From assembly GCF_014652435.1 (NCBI RefSeq), contig NZ_BMYU01000002.1:434001-498000 (forward strand): a stretch of DNA of 64,000 nucleotides, read 5' to 3'. This document shows positions 32,548 through 41,559 of the stretch, one piece after another. Position 1 is the stretch's first letter. Every line of letters begins with the position of its first letter. The stretch comes from Cognatundibacterium squillarum (GTDB taxonomy: Bacteria; Pseudomonadota; Gammaproteobacteria; Burkholderiales; Burkholderiaceae_D). The notes under the pieces are model-generated. The model searched no databases and had not been told where the DNA came from. It saw only the letters and a program-made list of their open reading frames with translations. The position numbers and the translations under genes were made by a program.

Positions 32548-35500
32548 GATGCTTCTCCTTGTTCTTGCAGTTTGCCTTCCAGCCAGTCCACACGCTTCAT
32601 CTTACGTACCACCACGAATTCATCGCGGTTACTGCCGACGGTGCCGTAGTAGTTAAAGCCATAGGCCTGTTGCGCATAACCGCCGATCATGTGGGTTGGT
32701 TTCAGCACTGCGCGGGTCACCGAGTTATGGATACCGCCGCGTTTTTTACTGGTTTCTGCACCCGGCACATTGATGATTTTTTCCTGTGCGTGATACATCA
32801 GACACATGCCATCCGGCACACGCTGGCTGACTACAACACGTGCTGTCAGCGTACCGTTACTGTTGAACACTTCGACCCAGTCGTTATCCACCAGTCCGGC
32901 TTTTTTCGCATCCTGCTCCGATACCCAGACGTGCGGACCGCCACGGCTTAAGGTAAGCATGCGCAGATTGTCGGAATACGTGGAGTGGATGCCCCATTTC
33001 TGATGCGGCGTAATCCAGTTCAGTACGATTTCTTTTTCACCGTTCGGCATTTTTTCCAGCACCGGCTCAATCGTCTTCGTATCAATCGCCGGTTTGTACA
33101 CGCAGAAGCCTTCACCGAATTCCAGCATCCAGCGGTGATCCTGATAGAACTGCTGGCGACCGGTCAGTGTGCGCCACGGTATCAGTTCATGCACATTGGT
33201 ATAACCGGCGTTGTAGCTGACTTCTTCCGATTCCAGACCCGACCAGGTCGGTGCGGAAATAATCTTGCGCGGCTGCGCCTGTACATCGCGGAAACGGATT
33301 TTGTCGTGCTCGCGGCCAACAGCCAGATGCGTATGATCACGGCCTGTGATTTTGCTGAGGGCTTCCCAGGCTTTTACCGATACATGGCCATTGGTTTCCG
33401 GCGCGAAGGTCAGAATCATTTCCGCCGCATCGATTGCAGTTTCCAGTTTCGGACGACCCTCACTGACACCGGCATCGGCTACCCGTTTGTTCAGGTCTGC
33501 CAGTTCATGCACTTCATGTTCGGTATTCCAGTTAATGCCTTTACCGCCATTGCCCAGTTTGTCCAGCAGCGGCCCAACCGAAGTGAATTTTTTGTAGATC
33601 TGACGGTAATCGCGTTCCACCACCACAAAGTTCGGTGCGGTTTTGCCCGGAATCAGATCGCATTCGCCTTTTTTCCAGTCTTTCGGTTCAAATGCTTGTC
33701 CCAGTTCAGACGGCGTATCGTGCATTAATGGCTGCAATACGATGTCCTGACGGGTACCCAGATATTCGCCACCGATTTCTGTAAATTTTTTGGCGATGCC
33801 TTTGTAAATTTCCCAGTCGCTTTTGCTTTCCCACAAAGGCTGCACAGCTTCGCTCAGCGGATGAATGAAAGGATGCATATCTGAGGTATTCAGATCATCT
33901 TTTTCATACCATGTTGCGGTTGGCAGCACGATATCGCCGTACAGGCAGGTCGTACTCATACGGAAATCCAGCACTGTCAGCAAATCCAGTTTGCCTTCTG
34001 CCGCTTCTTCACGGAATTTCACTTCGGCCGGACGAATCGCCTCGTTTTCATCATCAAACAAGGCGTTTTGTGTACCAAGCAGATATTTCAGGAAATATTC
34101 ATGGCCTTTACCGGAACTGCCCAGAATATTCGAACGCCACACGAACATATTGCGCGGGAAGTTTTTCGGATTATCCGGATCGTCACAGCTCATATGGATG
34201 GAACCGTTTTTCAGTCCCTGTGCCAGGAAAGCTTTCGGATCTGCACCGGCTGCTTTCGCCTGATCACAAATATCCAGCGGATTGGTTTCCAGTTGCGGTG
34301 CCGATGGCAGCCAGCCCAGACGCTCGGATTTCGCATTCAGATCAATCATGCTCATGTGGCTGAATTTCGATTTATCCGCCGTTGGCGCAAGGATTTCATC
34401 CACATGCAGTTTTTCATGACGCCACTGGCTGGTATGCGCATAGAAGAAACTGGTGCCATTCATCTGGCGTGGCGGACGTACCCAGTCCAGCGCAAAGGCC
34501 AGCGGTGCCCAGCCGAATTGCGGGCGCAGTTTTTCCTGACCCACATAATGCGCCCAGCCGCCGCCGGACTGACCAACACAGCCGCACATCATCAGCAGAT
34601 TGATGATGCCGCGATAAATCATATCGTTGTGGTACCAGTGGTTCAGCGCGGCACCGACAATCACCATGCTCTTACCGTGGGTGTCGTGCGCATTTTGTGC
34701 AAACTCACGCGCTACCTGAATCACCAGTTCGCGTTTCACGCCGGTATGTTTTTCCTGCCATGCCGGGGTGTAAGGCACATCATCGTCATACGAAGACGCT
34801 ACCGTGCCACCGAGACCCTGATCAACTCCGTAGTTGGCCATGGTCAGGTCATACACCGTTGCGACCAGTGCTTCAGAACCGTCCGCCAGCGTCAGGCGGC
34901 GTACCGGTACTTCGCGCAGCAACAGATCGGATGCATCTTTGCCGCCGAAATAGCTGAAGCCAACCGTCGCAATTTCATCATTGCTGTCCACCAGACTCAG
35001 CACCGGATCGATTTCACGACCGCTGCCGCCATCTTTGCTTTCCAGATTCCAGCGGCCGACTTTTTCACCGTTGTTGTGCTTGTCTTCGCCCCAGCGGAAA
35101 CCGACAGAACCATTCGGCGTGACCAGCGTATTGGTCGCCGCATCAATCGCCACGGTTTTCCAGTCCGGATTATTTGCTTCACCCAGTCCGCCCGGCAATT
35201 CCGAAGCACGCAGGAACTGGTCAGGCACAAAATGGCCGTTGCGTGACTGCAAACGCACCAGCACCGGCATATCGGTGTACTGCTTCACGTAACTACGGAA
35301 ATAATCGGATTTGCCGTTCAGGTGGAATTCTTTCAGCACTACATGGCCCATCGCCATCGCCAGCGCTGCATCCGTACCCTGCTTCGGTGCCATCCAGATA
35401 TCGCCGAACTTCACCATCTCACCAAAGTCAGACGATACTGCAACCGTTTTTGTCCCCTTGTAGCGCACTTCGGTATAGAAGTGAGCGTCCGGTGTACGGG

Positions 35501-36275
35501 TTTGCGGCACGTTGGAGCCCCAGACCATCAGATATGTGGAGTTATACCAGTCCGCCGATTCCGGCACGTCCGTCTGTTCACCCCAGATTTGCGGGCTGGC
35601 AGGCGGCAAATCGCAGTACCAGTCATAGAATGACAGGCAGGCACCACCGATCAGACTCAGATAACGCGCACCGGCGGCATACGACACCATGGACATCGCC
35701 GGAATTGGCGAGAAGCCAATCACACGATCCGGGCCGAATTTTTTGACGGTAAACGCATTCGCTGCGGCAATGATTTCCTCTGCCGTATCCCAGTCTGCAC
35801 GCACAAAGCCACCCAGACCACGCACAGATTTATAGCGTTTGGCTTTTTCCGGATTCTGGCTGATCGATTCCCATGCTGCGATCGGGTCCATGGTTTTGCG
35901 CGCTTCACGCCACATTTCCATTAAACGACCACGGATCATCGGATATTTAACGCGCTGTGCAGAGTACACATACCAGCTGTAAGACGCACCGCGCGGACAA
36001 CCGCGCGGCTCATGATTCGGCAAATCCGGACGAGTGCGCGGATAGTCGGTTTGCTGGGTTTCCCAGGTAATCAAACCGTTTTTGACATAAATTTTCCAGG
36101 AACAGGAACCGGTACAGTTCACGCCATGCGTGGAACGAACGATTTTGTCGTGCTGCCAGCGGCTGCGATAGGCGTTTTCCCACTTACGGTCTTCGTCGAC
36201 CACGGCACCGTGGCCATTGGCGAATGTCGACTTCACATGCGACATAAACCGCAGTCTGTCTAAAAAGTGACTCAT
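32544..36275 (-). CDS. narG: Respiratory nitrate reductase alpha subunit
   Basis: This molybdoenzyme catalytic subunit of about 1243 residues reduces nitrate to nitrite on the cytoplasmic face. The FS0 cluster ligands His50, Cys54 and Cys58 ('STHGVNCTGSCSWKIYVKNG') sit at the same places as in E. coli. 'YPRTRPDLPNHEPRGCPRGASYSWY' supplies the fourth Cys. ATG 36275 has TGGAG upstream; an ATG at 36317 would add 14 residues. It is the first gene of a seven-gene operon. No clear FNR site was seen upstream and no narK or narXL is in the window. Confidence 0.97.
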   Translation of the reverse strand: MSHFLDRLRFMSHVKSTFANGHGAVVDEDRKWENAYRSRWQHDKIVRSTHGVNCTGSCSWKIYVKNGLITWETQQTDYPRTRPDLPNHEPRGCPRGASYSWYVYSAQRVKYPMIRGRLMEMWREARKTMDPIAAWESISQNPEKAKRYKSVRGLGGFVRADWDTAEEIIAAANAFTVKKFGPDRVIGFSPIPAMSMVSYAAGARYLSLIGGACLSFYDWYCDLPPASPQIWGEQTDVPESADWYNSTYLMVWGSNVPQTRTPDAHFYTEVRYKGTKTVAVSSDFGEMVKFGDIWMAPKQGTDAALAMAMGHVVLKEFHLNGKSDYFRSYVKQYTDMPVLVRLQSRNGHFVPDQFLRASELPGGLGEANNPDWKTVAIDAATNTLVTPNGSVGFRWGEDKHNNGEKVGRWNLESKDGGSGREIDPVLSLVDSNDEIATVGFSYFGGKDASDLLLREVPVRRLTLADGSEALVATVYDLTMANYGVDQGLGGTVASSYDDDVPYTPAWQEKHTGVKRELVIQVAREFAQNAHDTHGKSMVIVGAALNHWYHNDMIYRGIINLLMMCGCVGQSGGGWAHYVGQEKLRPQFGWAPLAFALDWVRPPRQMNGTSFFYAHTSQWRHEKLHVDEILAPTADKSKFSHMSMIDLNAKSERLGWLPSAPQLETNPLDICDQAKAAGADPKAFLAQGLKNGSIHMSCDDPDNPKNFPRNMFVWRSNILGSSGKGHEYFLKYLLGTQNALFDDENEAIRPAEVKFREEAAEGKLDLLTVLDFRMSTTCLYGDIVLPTATWYEKDDLNTSDMHPFIHPLSEAVQPLWESKSDWEIYKGIAKKFTEIGGEYLGTRQDIVLQPLMHDTPSELGQAFEPKDWKKGECDLIPGKTAPNFVVVERDYRQIYKKFTSVGPLLDKLGNGGKGINWNTEHEVHELADLNKRVADAGVSEGRPKLETAIDAAEMILTFAPETNGHVSVKAWEALSKITGRDHTHLAVGREHDKIRFRDVQAQPRKIISAPTWSGLESEEVSYNAGYTNVHELIPWRTLTGRQQFYQDHRWMLEFGEGFCVYKPAIDTKTIEPVLEKMPNGEKEIVLNWITPHQKWGIHSTYSDNLRMLTLSRGGPHVWVSEQDAKKAGLVDNDWVEVFNSNGTLTARVVVSQRVPDGMCLMYHAQEKIINVPGAETSKKRGGIHNSVTRAVLKPTHMIGGYAQQAYGFNYYGTVGSNRDEFVVVRKMKRVDWLEGKLQEQGEAS

Positions 36276-36501
36276 TATTGACTCCATTTGGTGTGGGAAA
36301 ACCCACTCTGTTGGCACTGTAAGCAGTGTAAAAATGAAGTCCGTCTGTGAATATTCGTCGATGCGGGTAAGCCGCCACGGCGTAAGGTCTAGCCCGCCTA
36401 GTCCGAAAGAACTAGTCGGCTACTGCGCGGGGTGTTCAGCAAACGCTGCGATAAAGTCAGCTTGCTGTGATGCGCTGTGAGGCGGTGAGGAAGCGCGGAC
36501 T
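36276..36501. promoter_or_regulatory. Upstream region of the nar operon
   Basis: This stretch holds a small perfect dyad CACTG-TAAG-CAGTG at 36315-36328, about 40 bp from the narG start, and several CTAG words at 36393-36416. No TTGAT-N4-ATCAA match for FNR was found by eye. The dyad is a candidate operator. Confidence 0.3.
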
Positions 36502-36584
36502 ATGCAGAAGTCCGCATGGAACACTTATGGAGACCCGCAGTTTCCGCCGACGACCGGAAGATTGGTATGCGGAGATCCGCATTT
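36502..36584 (-). repeat. Dispersed 83-85 bp intergenic repeat, copy F
   Basis: Read on the minus strand it starts AAATGCGGATCTCCGCAT, a perfect palindrome after the first two A's, has the core GGTCGTCGGCGGAAACTG, and ends ATGCGGACTTCTGCAT. It lies upstream of narG, and its closest relative is copy G at 39955, with which similarity extends about 10-15 bp beyond each end. Confidence 0.8.
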
Positions 36585-36821
36585 GGGGTGTTTTTGAGAA
36601 GAGATTGAAAATCCATCGCTTCAGAAAAGAGTGTCCGGTGAATTTGCGCTGACTAACTCTGAAGGCTGAATCTCTGACCGAAGCGGATGCAAACACCGTT
36701 TTTTAGCAGAACGCTAAATGGTCAGACTCAATACCTGCCACTGGCTAACCCATATCATTTTAAATCAGTGCTTAATGCAGAAGGATGACTGACAAGCGCT
36801 AATTGCTTACCATGCCTTTAG

Positions 36822-37178
36822 CTACAGCAATTTTTCCGTATTTATATTATCCGCGAATATTGTTATGTCCCCGAAGTCGCCCTCTAAACACACGCCTGTA
36901 GTTCTCAGCCCAATAGACTCAAGCTCACCCAGACTTGGAATATTTTCAGAAGAGGTAAATCCGGCCTTCAGACTAACACTACCGACTTCCACAACAATCG
37001 GAGAGCCATTGTGGTTCGAAGCAAAAATCCTATAACGCTGGCCGTCATCAGTTAAAACTGTCATTTCAAACCAAAGATTGGCCTGATCTTTGGTGATCGA
37101 TAAAACATAGCTTTCAGCGAGGTCGATGAGTTTCATTAGTAGCAACGCATAATTCCCGAACTCTTCGGGCGTAGACAT
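36822..37178 (-). CDS. Small cytoplasmic protein of unknown function
   Basis: I do not recognise this 118-residue product. It has no signal peptide or membrane segment and is acidic, with 'AESYVLSITKDQANLWFEMTVLTDDGQRYRIFASNHNGSPIVVEVG' suggesting a small alpha/beta fold of the kind seen in immunity proteins. It is AT-rich relative to the nar operon. It lies between repeat copy F and the ars genes, transcribed away from arsR. Confidence 0.65.
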   Translation of the reverse strand: MSTPEEFGNYALLLMKLIDLAESYVLSITKDQANLWFEMTVLTDDGQRYRIFASNHNGSPIVVEVGSVSLKAGFTSSENIPSLGELESIGLRTTGVCLEGDFGDITIFADNINTEKLL

Positions 37179-37403
37179 TTTATTAATTTTCCAGGATCAT
37201 CAACTAGTGCTGATGTAATCATCTCAGCCTTAATTAATGAGCATAGTTTTTATAATATTTTTACTTCTTAAACGTCGAATATTAGCCCTCATCGATACAT
37301 GGATCAACAAACCCAGAAACTTTTTCATGAACAATTCTTTGCAGAGACTTCCCTTTTTTTGTGCACACCTTTCATAAATTTCCATCAAAAAACCACGATT
37401 AGA

Positions 37404-37450
37404 TTGCAATTCTCCCTTTTTTATTTCTATAATTCGACCATTATAGAAAT
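37404..37450 (+). promoter_or_regulatory. ars promoter with ArsR operator
   Basis: TTGCAA (37404-37409) and TATAAT (37428-37433) are 18 bp apart. An 11-bp perfect inverted repeat, ATTTCTATAAT and ATTATAGAAAT with a six-base spacer (37423-37450), covers the -10 box. This is an ideal position for ArsR to block RNA polymerase until arsenite binds. The arsR ATG follows at 37474 after GGAGG. Confidence 0.75.
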
Positions 37451-37473
37451 ATCGATTTTCACGCGGAGGACCT

Positions 37474-37803
37474 ATGGAAACCAAACAAGCGATCGCGGCG
37501 CTGGCGGCAATTGCGCAGGAGTCGCGGCTGGCGGTGTTTCGTCTGTTAGTGCAGGCGGGGCCGGAGGGGATGATTGCCAGCAAGATCAGTGAGCAACTGG
37601 AGATTCCGCCTTCATCGCTGTCATTTCATCTGAAAGAATTAAGCCATGCCGGTATGGTCAACGTCAGGCAGGACGGGCGTTTTATGATTTATTCGGCCAA
37701 TTTTGACACCATGAATTCTCTGCTCGGTTTTCTCACGGAAAACTGCTGCGGCGGCGCGCCGTGCGCCCCTTCGTCTGGCTGTGCGCCGGACAGTTGTTGC
37801 TAA
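37474..37803 (+). CDS. arsR: ArsR/SmtB-family arsenic-responsive repressor
   Basis: This winged-helix repressor of 109 residues contains 'ESRLAVFRLLVQAGPEGMIASKISEQLEIPPSSLSFHLKELSHAGMVNVRQDGRFMIYSA', the ArsR DNA-binding core. The C-terminal tail has 'ENCCGGAPCAPSSGCAPDSCC', many Cys residues that can bind As(III) or Sb(III). This tail-type sensor differs from the E. coli ArsR, whose Cys lie in the DNA-binding helix. It should repress the arsR-arsC-aqpS-arsH operon through the palindrome over the promoter. Confidence 0.93.
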   Translation: METKQAIAALAAIAQESRLAVFRLLVQAGPEGMIASKISEQLEIPPSSLSFHLKELSHAGMVNVRQDGRFMIYSANFDTMNSLLGFLTENCCGGAPCAPSSGCAPDSCC

Positions 37804-37848
37804 CACCTTTTCTGATCCGATTCTTTTCATCCAACAATTGAGAACACG

Positions 37849-38334
37849 ATGAACGTACTTTTTCTCTGCACCGGTAATTCCTGCCGCTCCATTCTGGGCG
37901 AGGCTACTTTTAACCATTTAGCACCTGCGGGCTGGAAAGCCATGAGCGCGGGCAGCCAGCCTACCGGACAAGTGCATCCGCGCTCGCTGGCTTTGCTGGC
38001 GAAAGAAGGCATTGCCACGGAAGGCTATAGCAGCAAATCCTGGGACAATTTGCCAGCCACGCCGGATATTGTGATTACCGTGTGCGCCAGTGCCGCCGGT
38101 GAGACTTGTCCTGCGTATCTGGGACCGGTGCTGCGCACGCACTGGGGTGTGGAAGATCCGGCACACGCCACCGGCAGTGACGATGAAATCAACGCGGCAT
38201 TTATGCAGGCTTACCGCATTTTACGTGCGCGCATTGAAGCATTTCTGGCCTTGCCGCTGGACACACTGGTTCAGGATAAAGCGGCACTGAAAGCAGAACT
38301 GGACAAAATCGGCAGCTTACTGCCAGCGCAGTAA
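37849..38334 (+). CDS. arsC: Arsenate reductase, low-molecular-weight phosphatase type
   Basis: This enzyme of 161 residues reduces arsenate to arsenite. The P-loop 'LFLCTGNSCRSILGEA' carries the catalytic Cys in the CX5R motif at the N-terminus. A later Cys in 'TVCASAAGETCP' can serve in the disulfide relay. 'HWGVEDPAHATGSDDE' is the standard Asp loop. It is thus of the LMW-PTP fold rather than the glutaredoxin-type E. coli ArsC. It lies 45 bp after arsR. Confidence 0.94.
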   Translation: MNVLFLCTGNSCRSILGEATFNHLAPAGWKAMSAGSQPTGQVHPRSLALLAKEGIATEGYSSKSWDNLPATPDIVITVCASAAGETCPAYLGPVLRTHWGVEDPAHATGSDDEINAAFMQAYRILRARIEAFLALPLDTLVQDKAALKAELDKIGSLLPAQ

Positions 38335-38421
38335 CACTGAAAAATTCTTAACTGCACAGATGGTGCAAATCATCAAAAATGCGCTGTCATGACGGCGCAT
38401 GCACACAAAGGGAATACACGA

Positions 38422-39114
38422 ATGCGTAGCGTGAAGCGACTGGTGGCCGAAGGTTTAGGTACGGCTTTTTTGTTAGCGGTGGTGGTGGGTTCCGGCATCA
38501 TGGCGGAAGGTCTGGCGGGCGGTAACGTTGCTATCGCCTTACTCGCCAATGCGATTGCCACTGGTTGCGGTTTAACCGCTCTGATACTGATGTTCGGCGC
38601 GATTTCCGGTGCGCATTTCAATCCGGTTGTGAGCTTATCCGAAGCGTGGCAGGGCAATCTGCCACGTAATGAAGTGCTGCCGTATATTGCGATCCAAATC
38701 GCCGGTGCCTTTACCGGTATTGCGATTGCGCACAGCATGTTTGGCGAGCCGGTCTTTTTTGCATCTGAACATGTGCGAACCGGCTGGTCTCAGTGGTGGA
38801 GCGAATTTGTCGCGACCTTCGGGCTGATCGCAGTCATCATCAGCACGTCCAGAACGCGTCCAGGTGTGACGCCGTTTGCAGTCGCTGCTTATATCACCTC
38901 TGCTTACTGGTTTACCGCATCCACCTCGTTTGCCAATCCGGCAGTCACGCTGGCACGTGCTGCCAGCAATACCTTCGCCGGCATTCGCCCTGCGGATACC
39001 TTAGGCTTCATCGCGGCACAGCTTGCCGGTGCACTGATCGCTACGATTTTATTCAACTGGCTGTATCCGGCAACGCCAGCATCGGATGTTGTCGCATCCG
39101 ACGAAGCAAACTGA
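38422..39114 (+). CDS. aqpS: Aquaglyceroporin-like arsenite channel
   Basis: This MIP-family protein of 230 residues has six membrane helices. The two pore loops are '[10 protein letters not shown]' (NPV rather than NPA) and '[12 protein letters not shown]'. In some ars operons (Sinorhizobium-type) AqpS replaces ArsB or Acr3 and lets arsenite flow out down its gradient; no ArsB or Acr3 is present here, which fits. ATG 38422 has GGGA upstream and gives the normal N-terminus; an ATG at 38389 lacks a ribosome site. It lies 38 bp before arsH. Confidence 0.88.
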   Translation: MRSVKRLVAEGLGTAFLLAVVVGSGIMAEGLAGGNVAIALLANAIATGCGLTALILMFGAISGAHFNPVVSLSEAWQGNLPRNEVLPYIAIQIAGAFTGIAIAHSMFGEPVFFASEHVRTGWSQWWSEFVATFGLIAVIISTSRTRPGVTPFAVAAYITSAYWFTASTSFANPAVTLARAASNTFAGIRPADTLGFIAAQLAGALIATILFNWLYPATPASDVVASDEAN

Positions 39115-39152
39115 ACGAGGCTGAGAAGCCATTACCGATAGCGAGGATCAGC

Positions 39153-39875
39153 ATGTCACATCATCTTTCTGATTTACCCAATTTACAAACGGAACTGTTT
39201 CAGCAACCGGATATCAGCCAGTTTCGGCCTGCCAGCCCGTCGCAGCATCCACCTCGCTTCTTACTGCTGTACGGCTCTCTGCGCGAACGCTCCTACAGTA
39301 AATTGCTGACGCTGGAAGCGGCACGTCTGCTGACTGCCATGGGTGCGGAAGTTAAAGTATTTGATCCGAAAGATTTACCGCTGCCGGATGGCGCACCGGA
39401 AGATCATCCGAAAGTCAGAGAATTACGCGAACTGACACTGTGGGCAGAAGGCATGGTCTGGTGCTCGCCGGAACGCCATGGCGCAATGACCGGCATTATG
39501 AAAGCACAAATCGACTGGATTCCGTTAAACAGCGGCGCAATCCGCCCGACACAAGGAAAAACGCTGGCAGTCATGGAAGTATCCGGCGGCTCCCAATCAT
39601 TCAATGCGGTCAACCAGTTACGCATACTCGGCCGCTGGATGCGCATGCTGACCATCCCTAACCAGTCTTCCGTCCCCAAAGCGTTTCTGGAATTTGACGA
39701 CGCCGGACGCATGAAGCCTTCCGCCTACTACGACAGGGTGGTCGATGTGATGGAAGAACTGATGAAATTCACCCTACTCACCCGCGACATCGCCCCCTAT
39801 CTGGTTGACCGCTACAGCGAACGCAAAGAGAGCGCCGAAGCATTATCTAAACGGGTCAATCAGCGCAGTATTTAA
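39153..39875 (+). CDS. arsH: ArsH NADPH-dependent FMN oxidoreductase
   Basis: This flavodoxin-like protein of 240 residues contains '[25 protein letters not shown]' (FMN phosphate loop), '[23 protein letters not shown]' and '[31 protein letters not shown]', the ArsH signatures. ArsH oxidises trivalent organoarsenicals and reduces quinones or azo dyes. The ATG follows GCGAGGA. It ends the four-gene ars operon, and repeat copy G starts 80 bp after its stop. Confidence 0.93.
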   Translation: MSHHLSDLPNLQTELFQQPDISQFRPASPSQHPPRFLLLYGSLRERSYSKLLTLEAARLLTAMGAEVKVFDPKDLPLPDGAPEDHPKVRELRELTLWAEGMVWCSPERHGAMTGIMKAQIDWIPLNSGAIRPTQGKTLAVMEVSGGSQSFNAVNQLRILGRWMRMLTIPNQSSVPKAFLEFDDAGRMKPSAYYDRVVDVMEELMKFTLLTRDIAPYLVDRYSERKESAEALSKRVNQRSI

Positions 39876-39954
39876 GACTGGAAAAGAATCAGTGAGTAAA
39901 GTTAAGTCCGCCTGCAGACGCTCGCTGATACGGCGCTGAGAAGAGAAGCGGACT

Positions 39955-40037
39955 ATGCAAAAGTCCGCATCGATCACTTACGAAGACCCGCAGTTTCCGC
40001 CGACGACCGGCAGATTTGTGTGCAGAAATCCGCATTT
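39955..40037 (-). repeat. Dispersed 83-85 bp intergenic repeat, copy G
   Basis: It is in the same orientation as copy F and shares with it the sequence CCGCAGTTTCCGCCGACGAC. F and G bracket the small unknown gene and the ars operon. The rest of the gap to 40364 has no gene and no other structure that I could support. Confidence 0.8.
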
Positions 40038-40364
40038 TGGGTGTTTTTAGGGAGTTTGAACAGAATTTCGGCGTGAGTGATTTGAAAATTCAATGCGACG
40101 ACGGGCTAAGGTAAAAGTGCACTTCTGCGAACGAGCAACCACCCGCAAAATACACCAAGCGGAGCAGAAGCCATCCAAATCACCAAAACCGCAGCAGACG
40201 CCGGTTGTGGGAATTGCGCAAAAATAGAAGAAGCTACGACAAGAATCAGAAATGGCTTTATTCGCTGAAATAGGATTAATTCAGCGTGTCCTATGGTAAA
40301 AATTCCCCTCGTGACTTACCCCAATATATAAGCGTGGCGATTAACTCTCATAGAAAAAATTTTT

Positions 40365-41006
40365 ATGTTCAATTTCTTCAGAAAATCTAAAAATTCTCAA
40401 GCTTCTGAATCTCATAGCAATGCTTCACTGGACATGCTTCTTACACTGCCAAACGAAGCAAAAGAGTTTTTGAAAATCCGGAACGAGGTCAATTGCCTCG
40501 GTCTCGGAATCAATATTCTCAGCGAAGAAGATTGTCTGCTTGCATCCTCACATTTGCAGAGCATCAGACTCGCCAGGCATCTCGGTTTATATGTTCTTGA
40601 TGACGCTAATGATTCAAATCCGTTTTGCTACATCACTGAAGGAATTGCTGCCGGGATGGTGATTCACTTTAATCATGATCCTGAACCGGAGATTGCATTT
40701 CTAAGTTTAAATGATTTCGCTGTGTTCTTACGTGAATGCCATCAGCAAAAAAGAACGCTTTGGGAGTCAGAAACGACACCCCCCTCTCACCCCGATCAGA
40801 AATTGCTTGCAGCCGTCATATCTGAACTAGCACGTTTTGATGATGATCATTCGGAATCGCTGCTGTGTCTGTATATTTCACTTTTGCGCGGAGCACATCC
40901 TGAATTGGTGGTGGAACTTTCCTTGAATCCGGGTATGTATGTGCGTGAAGCGCTTCAAAATGCAATCAACTCTGAAAAACTGAGCAGCCAAGGAAGCGAT
41001 CAATAA
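40365..41006 (+). CDS. Soluble protein of unknown function, possibly SMI1/KNR4-like
   Basis: This protein of 213 residues has no signal peptide. The segment 'YVLDDANDSNPFCYITEGIAAGMVIHFNHDPEPEIAFLSLNDFAVFLREC' resembles the SUKH (SMI1/KNR4) fold, in which a strand is followed by 'F.....F.' and a closing helix. SUKH proteins are often toxin-immunity proteins. No toxin gene is beside it. The family call is weak. It is AT-rich compared with its neighbours and has a poor ribosome site. It stands alone after repeat copy G. Confidence 0.65.
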   Translation: MFNFFRKSKNSQASESHSNASLDMLLTLPNEAKEFLKIRNEVNCLGLGINILSEEDCLLASSHLQSIRLARHLGLYVLDDANDSNPFCYITEGIAAGMVIHFNHDPEPEIAFLSLNDFAVFLRECHQQKRTLWESETTPPSHPDQKLLAAVISELARFDDDHSESLLCLYISLLRGAHPELVVELSLNPGMYVREALQNAINSEKLSSQGSDQ

Positions 41007-41074
41007 TCAGGTGAGATTTTCTGTACATCCAATCAGATACCTTATACCAAAAAGAATTTGTTTGAATGAGTTTG

Positions 41075-41485
41075 TTACATTCCAGATCGTGACTCCTCAT
41101 GCTGCAAAGCCCGCAACGCATCCATCGCCGATTCCCCCTTCTCCACTGGCACAAAAATATGATCGTGGTAAGCACCTGCCACTACATTGCAGCTGATGCC
41201 TGCTTTGCCCAGTGCGGTGGCGAAGGCGGCGGTGAGGCCGATGGCTTGTAAATCGGAATGCACGGTCAGCGTGATCCATGCGGCGCGGAACAGGATGGCT
41301 AAACCCGCATCCAGCGCTTGCTGTTCGGGCAATACCAGCGTCAACCCTTCGGCTTCCGTGACGGAAACAACTGGCGATAAGCCTTGCATTGCGCTGCCGT
41401 GCGGTACAACACAATAGACGTAAACGCCTTCGTGTAAGGCTGGCTGCATTGATTGCAGCAATACGTTCAGATCTGAAATTACCAT
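41075..41485 (-). CDS. ACT-domain protein (COG3602 type)
   Basis: This protein of 136 residues has two ACT-like halves. 'EGVYVYCVVPHG' and 'AEGLTLVLPEQQALDAGL' are in the first, and 'ITLTVHSDLQAIGLTAAFATALGKAGISCNVVAGAYHDHIFVPVEKGESAM' in the second matches the classic ACT beta-alpha-beta pattern. ACT domains bind amino acids and regulate enzymes; the stand-alone members of this group have no proven ligand. AAGGGAAAA lies upstream of its ATG. It is a single gene, followed on the same strand by an SDR gene upstream. Confidence 0.88.
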   Translation of the reverse strand: MVISDLNVLLQSMQPALHEGVYVYCVVPHGSAMQGLSPVVSVTEAEGLTLVLPEQQALDAGLAILFRAAWITLTVHSDLQAIGLTAAFATALGKAGISCNVVAGAYHDHIFVPVEKGESAMDALRALQHEESRSGM

Positions 41486-41559
41486 TTTGGATTTTCCCTT
41501 CAGTGATGCTGCTTGCGGTATGAAGTGTCTTTTAAGCGCGTCGAAATCAGTAAGCCTGA

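Noticed and set aside
32985-35246. Several long plus-strand frames antisense to narG (up to 392 codons)
   Set aside because: They are shadows of the conserved narG gene in other frames, with no recognisable domains or ribosome sites, and narG is unambiguous.
36276-36501. An FNR site for narG
   Set aside because: No sequence close to TTGAT-N4-ATCAA is present in this stretch; only a short CACTG/CAGTG dyad is seen.
36822-37178. Calling the small AT-rich gene an immunity protein
   Set aside because: No toxin gene is adjacent and the resemblance is only to general size and composition, so it was left as unknown.
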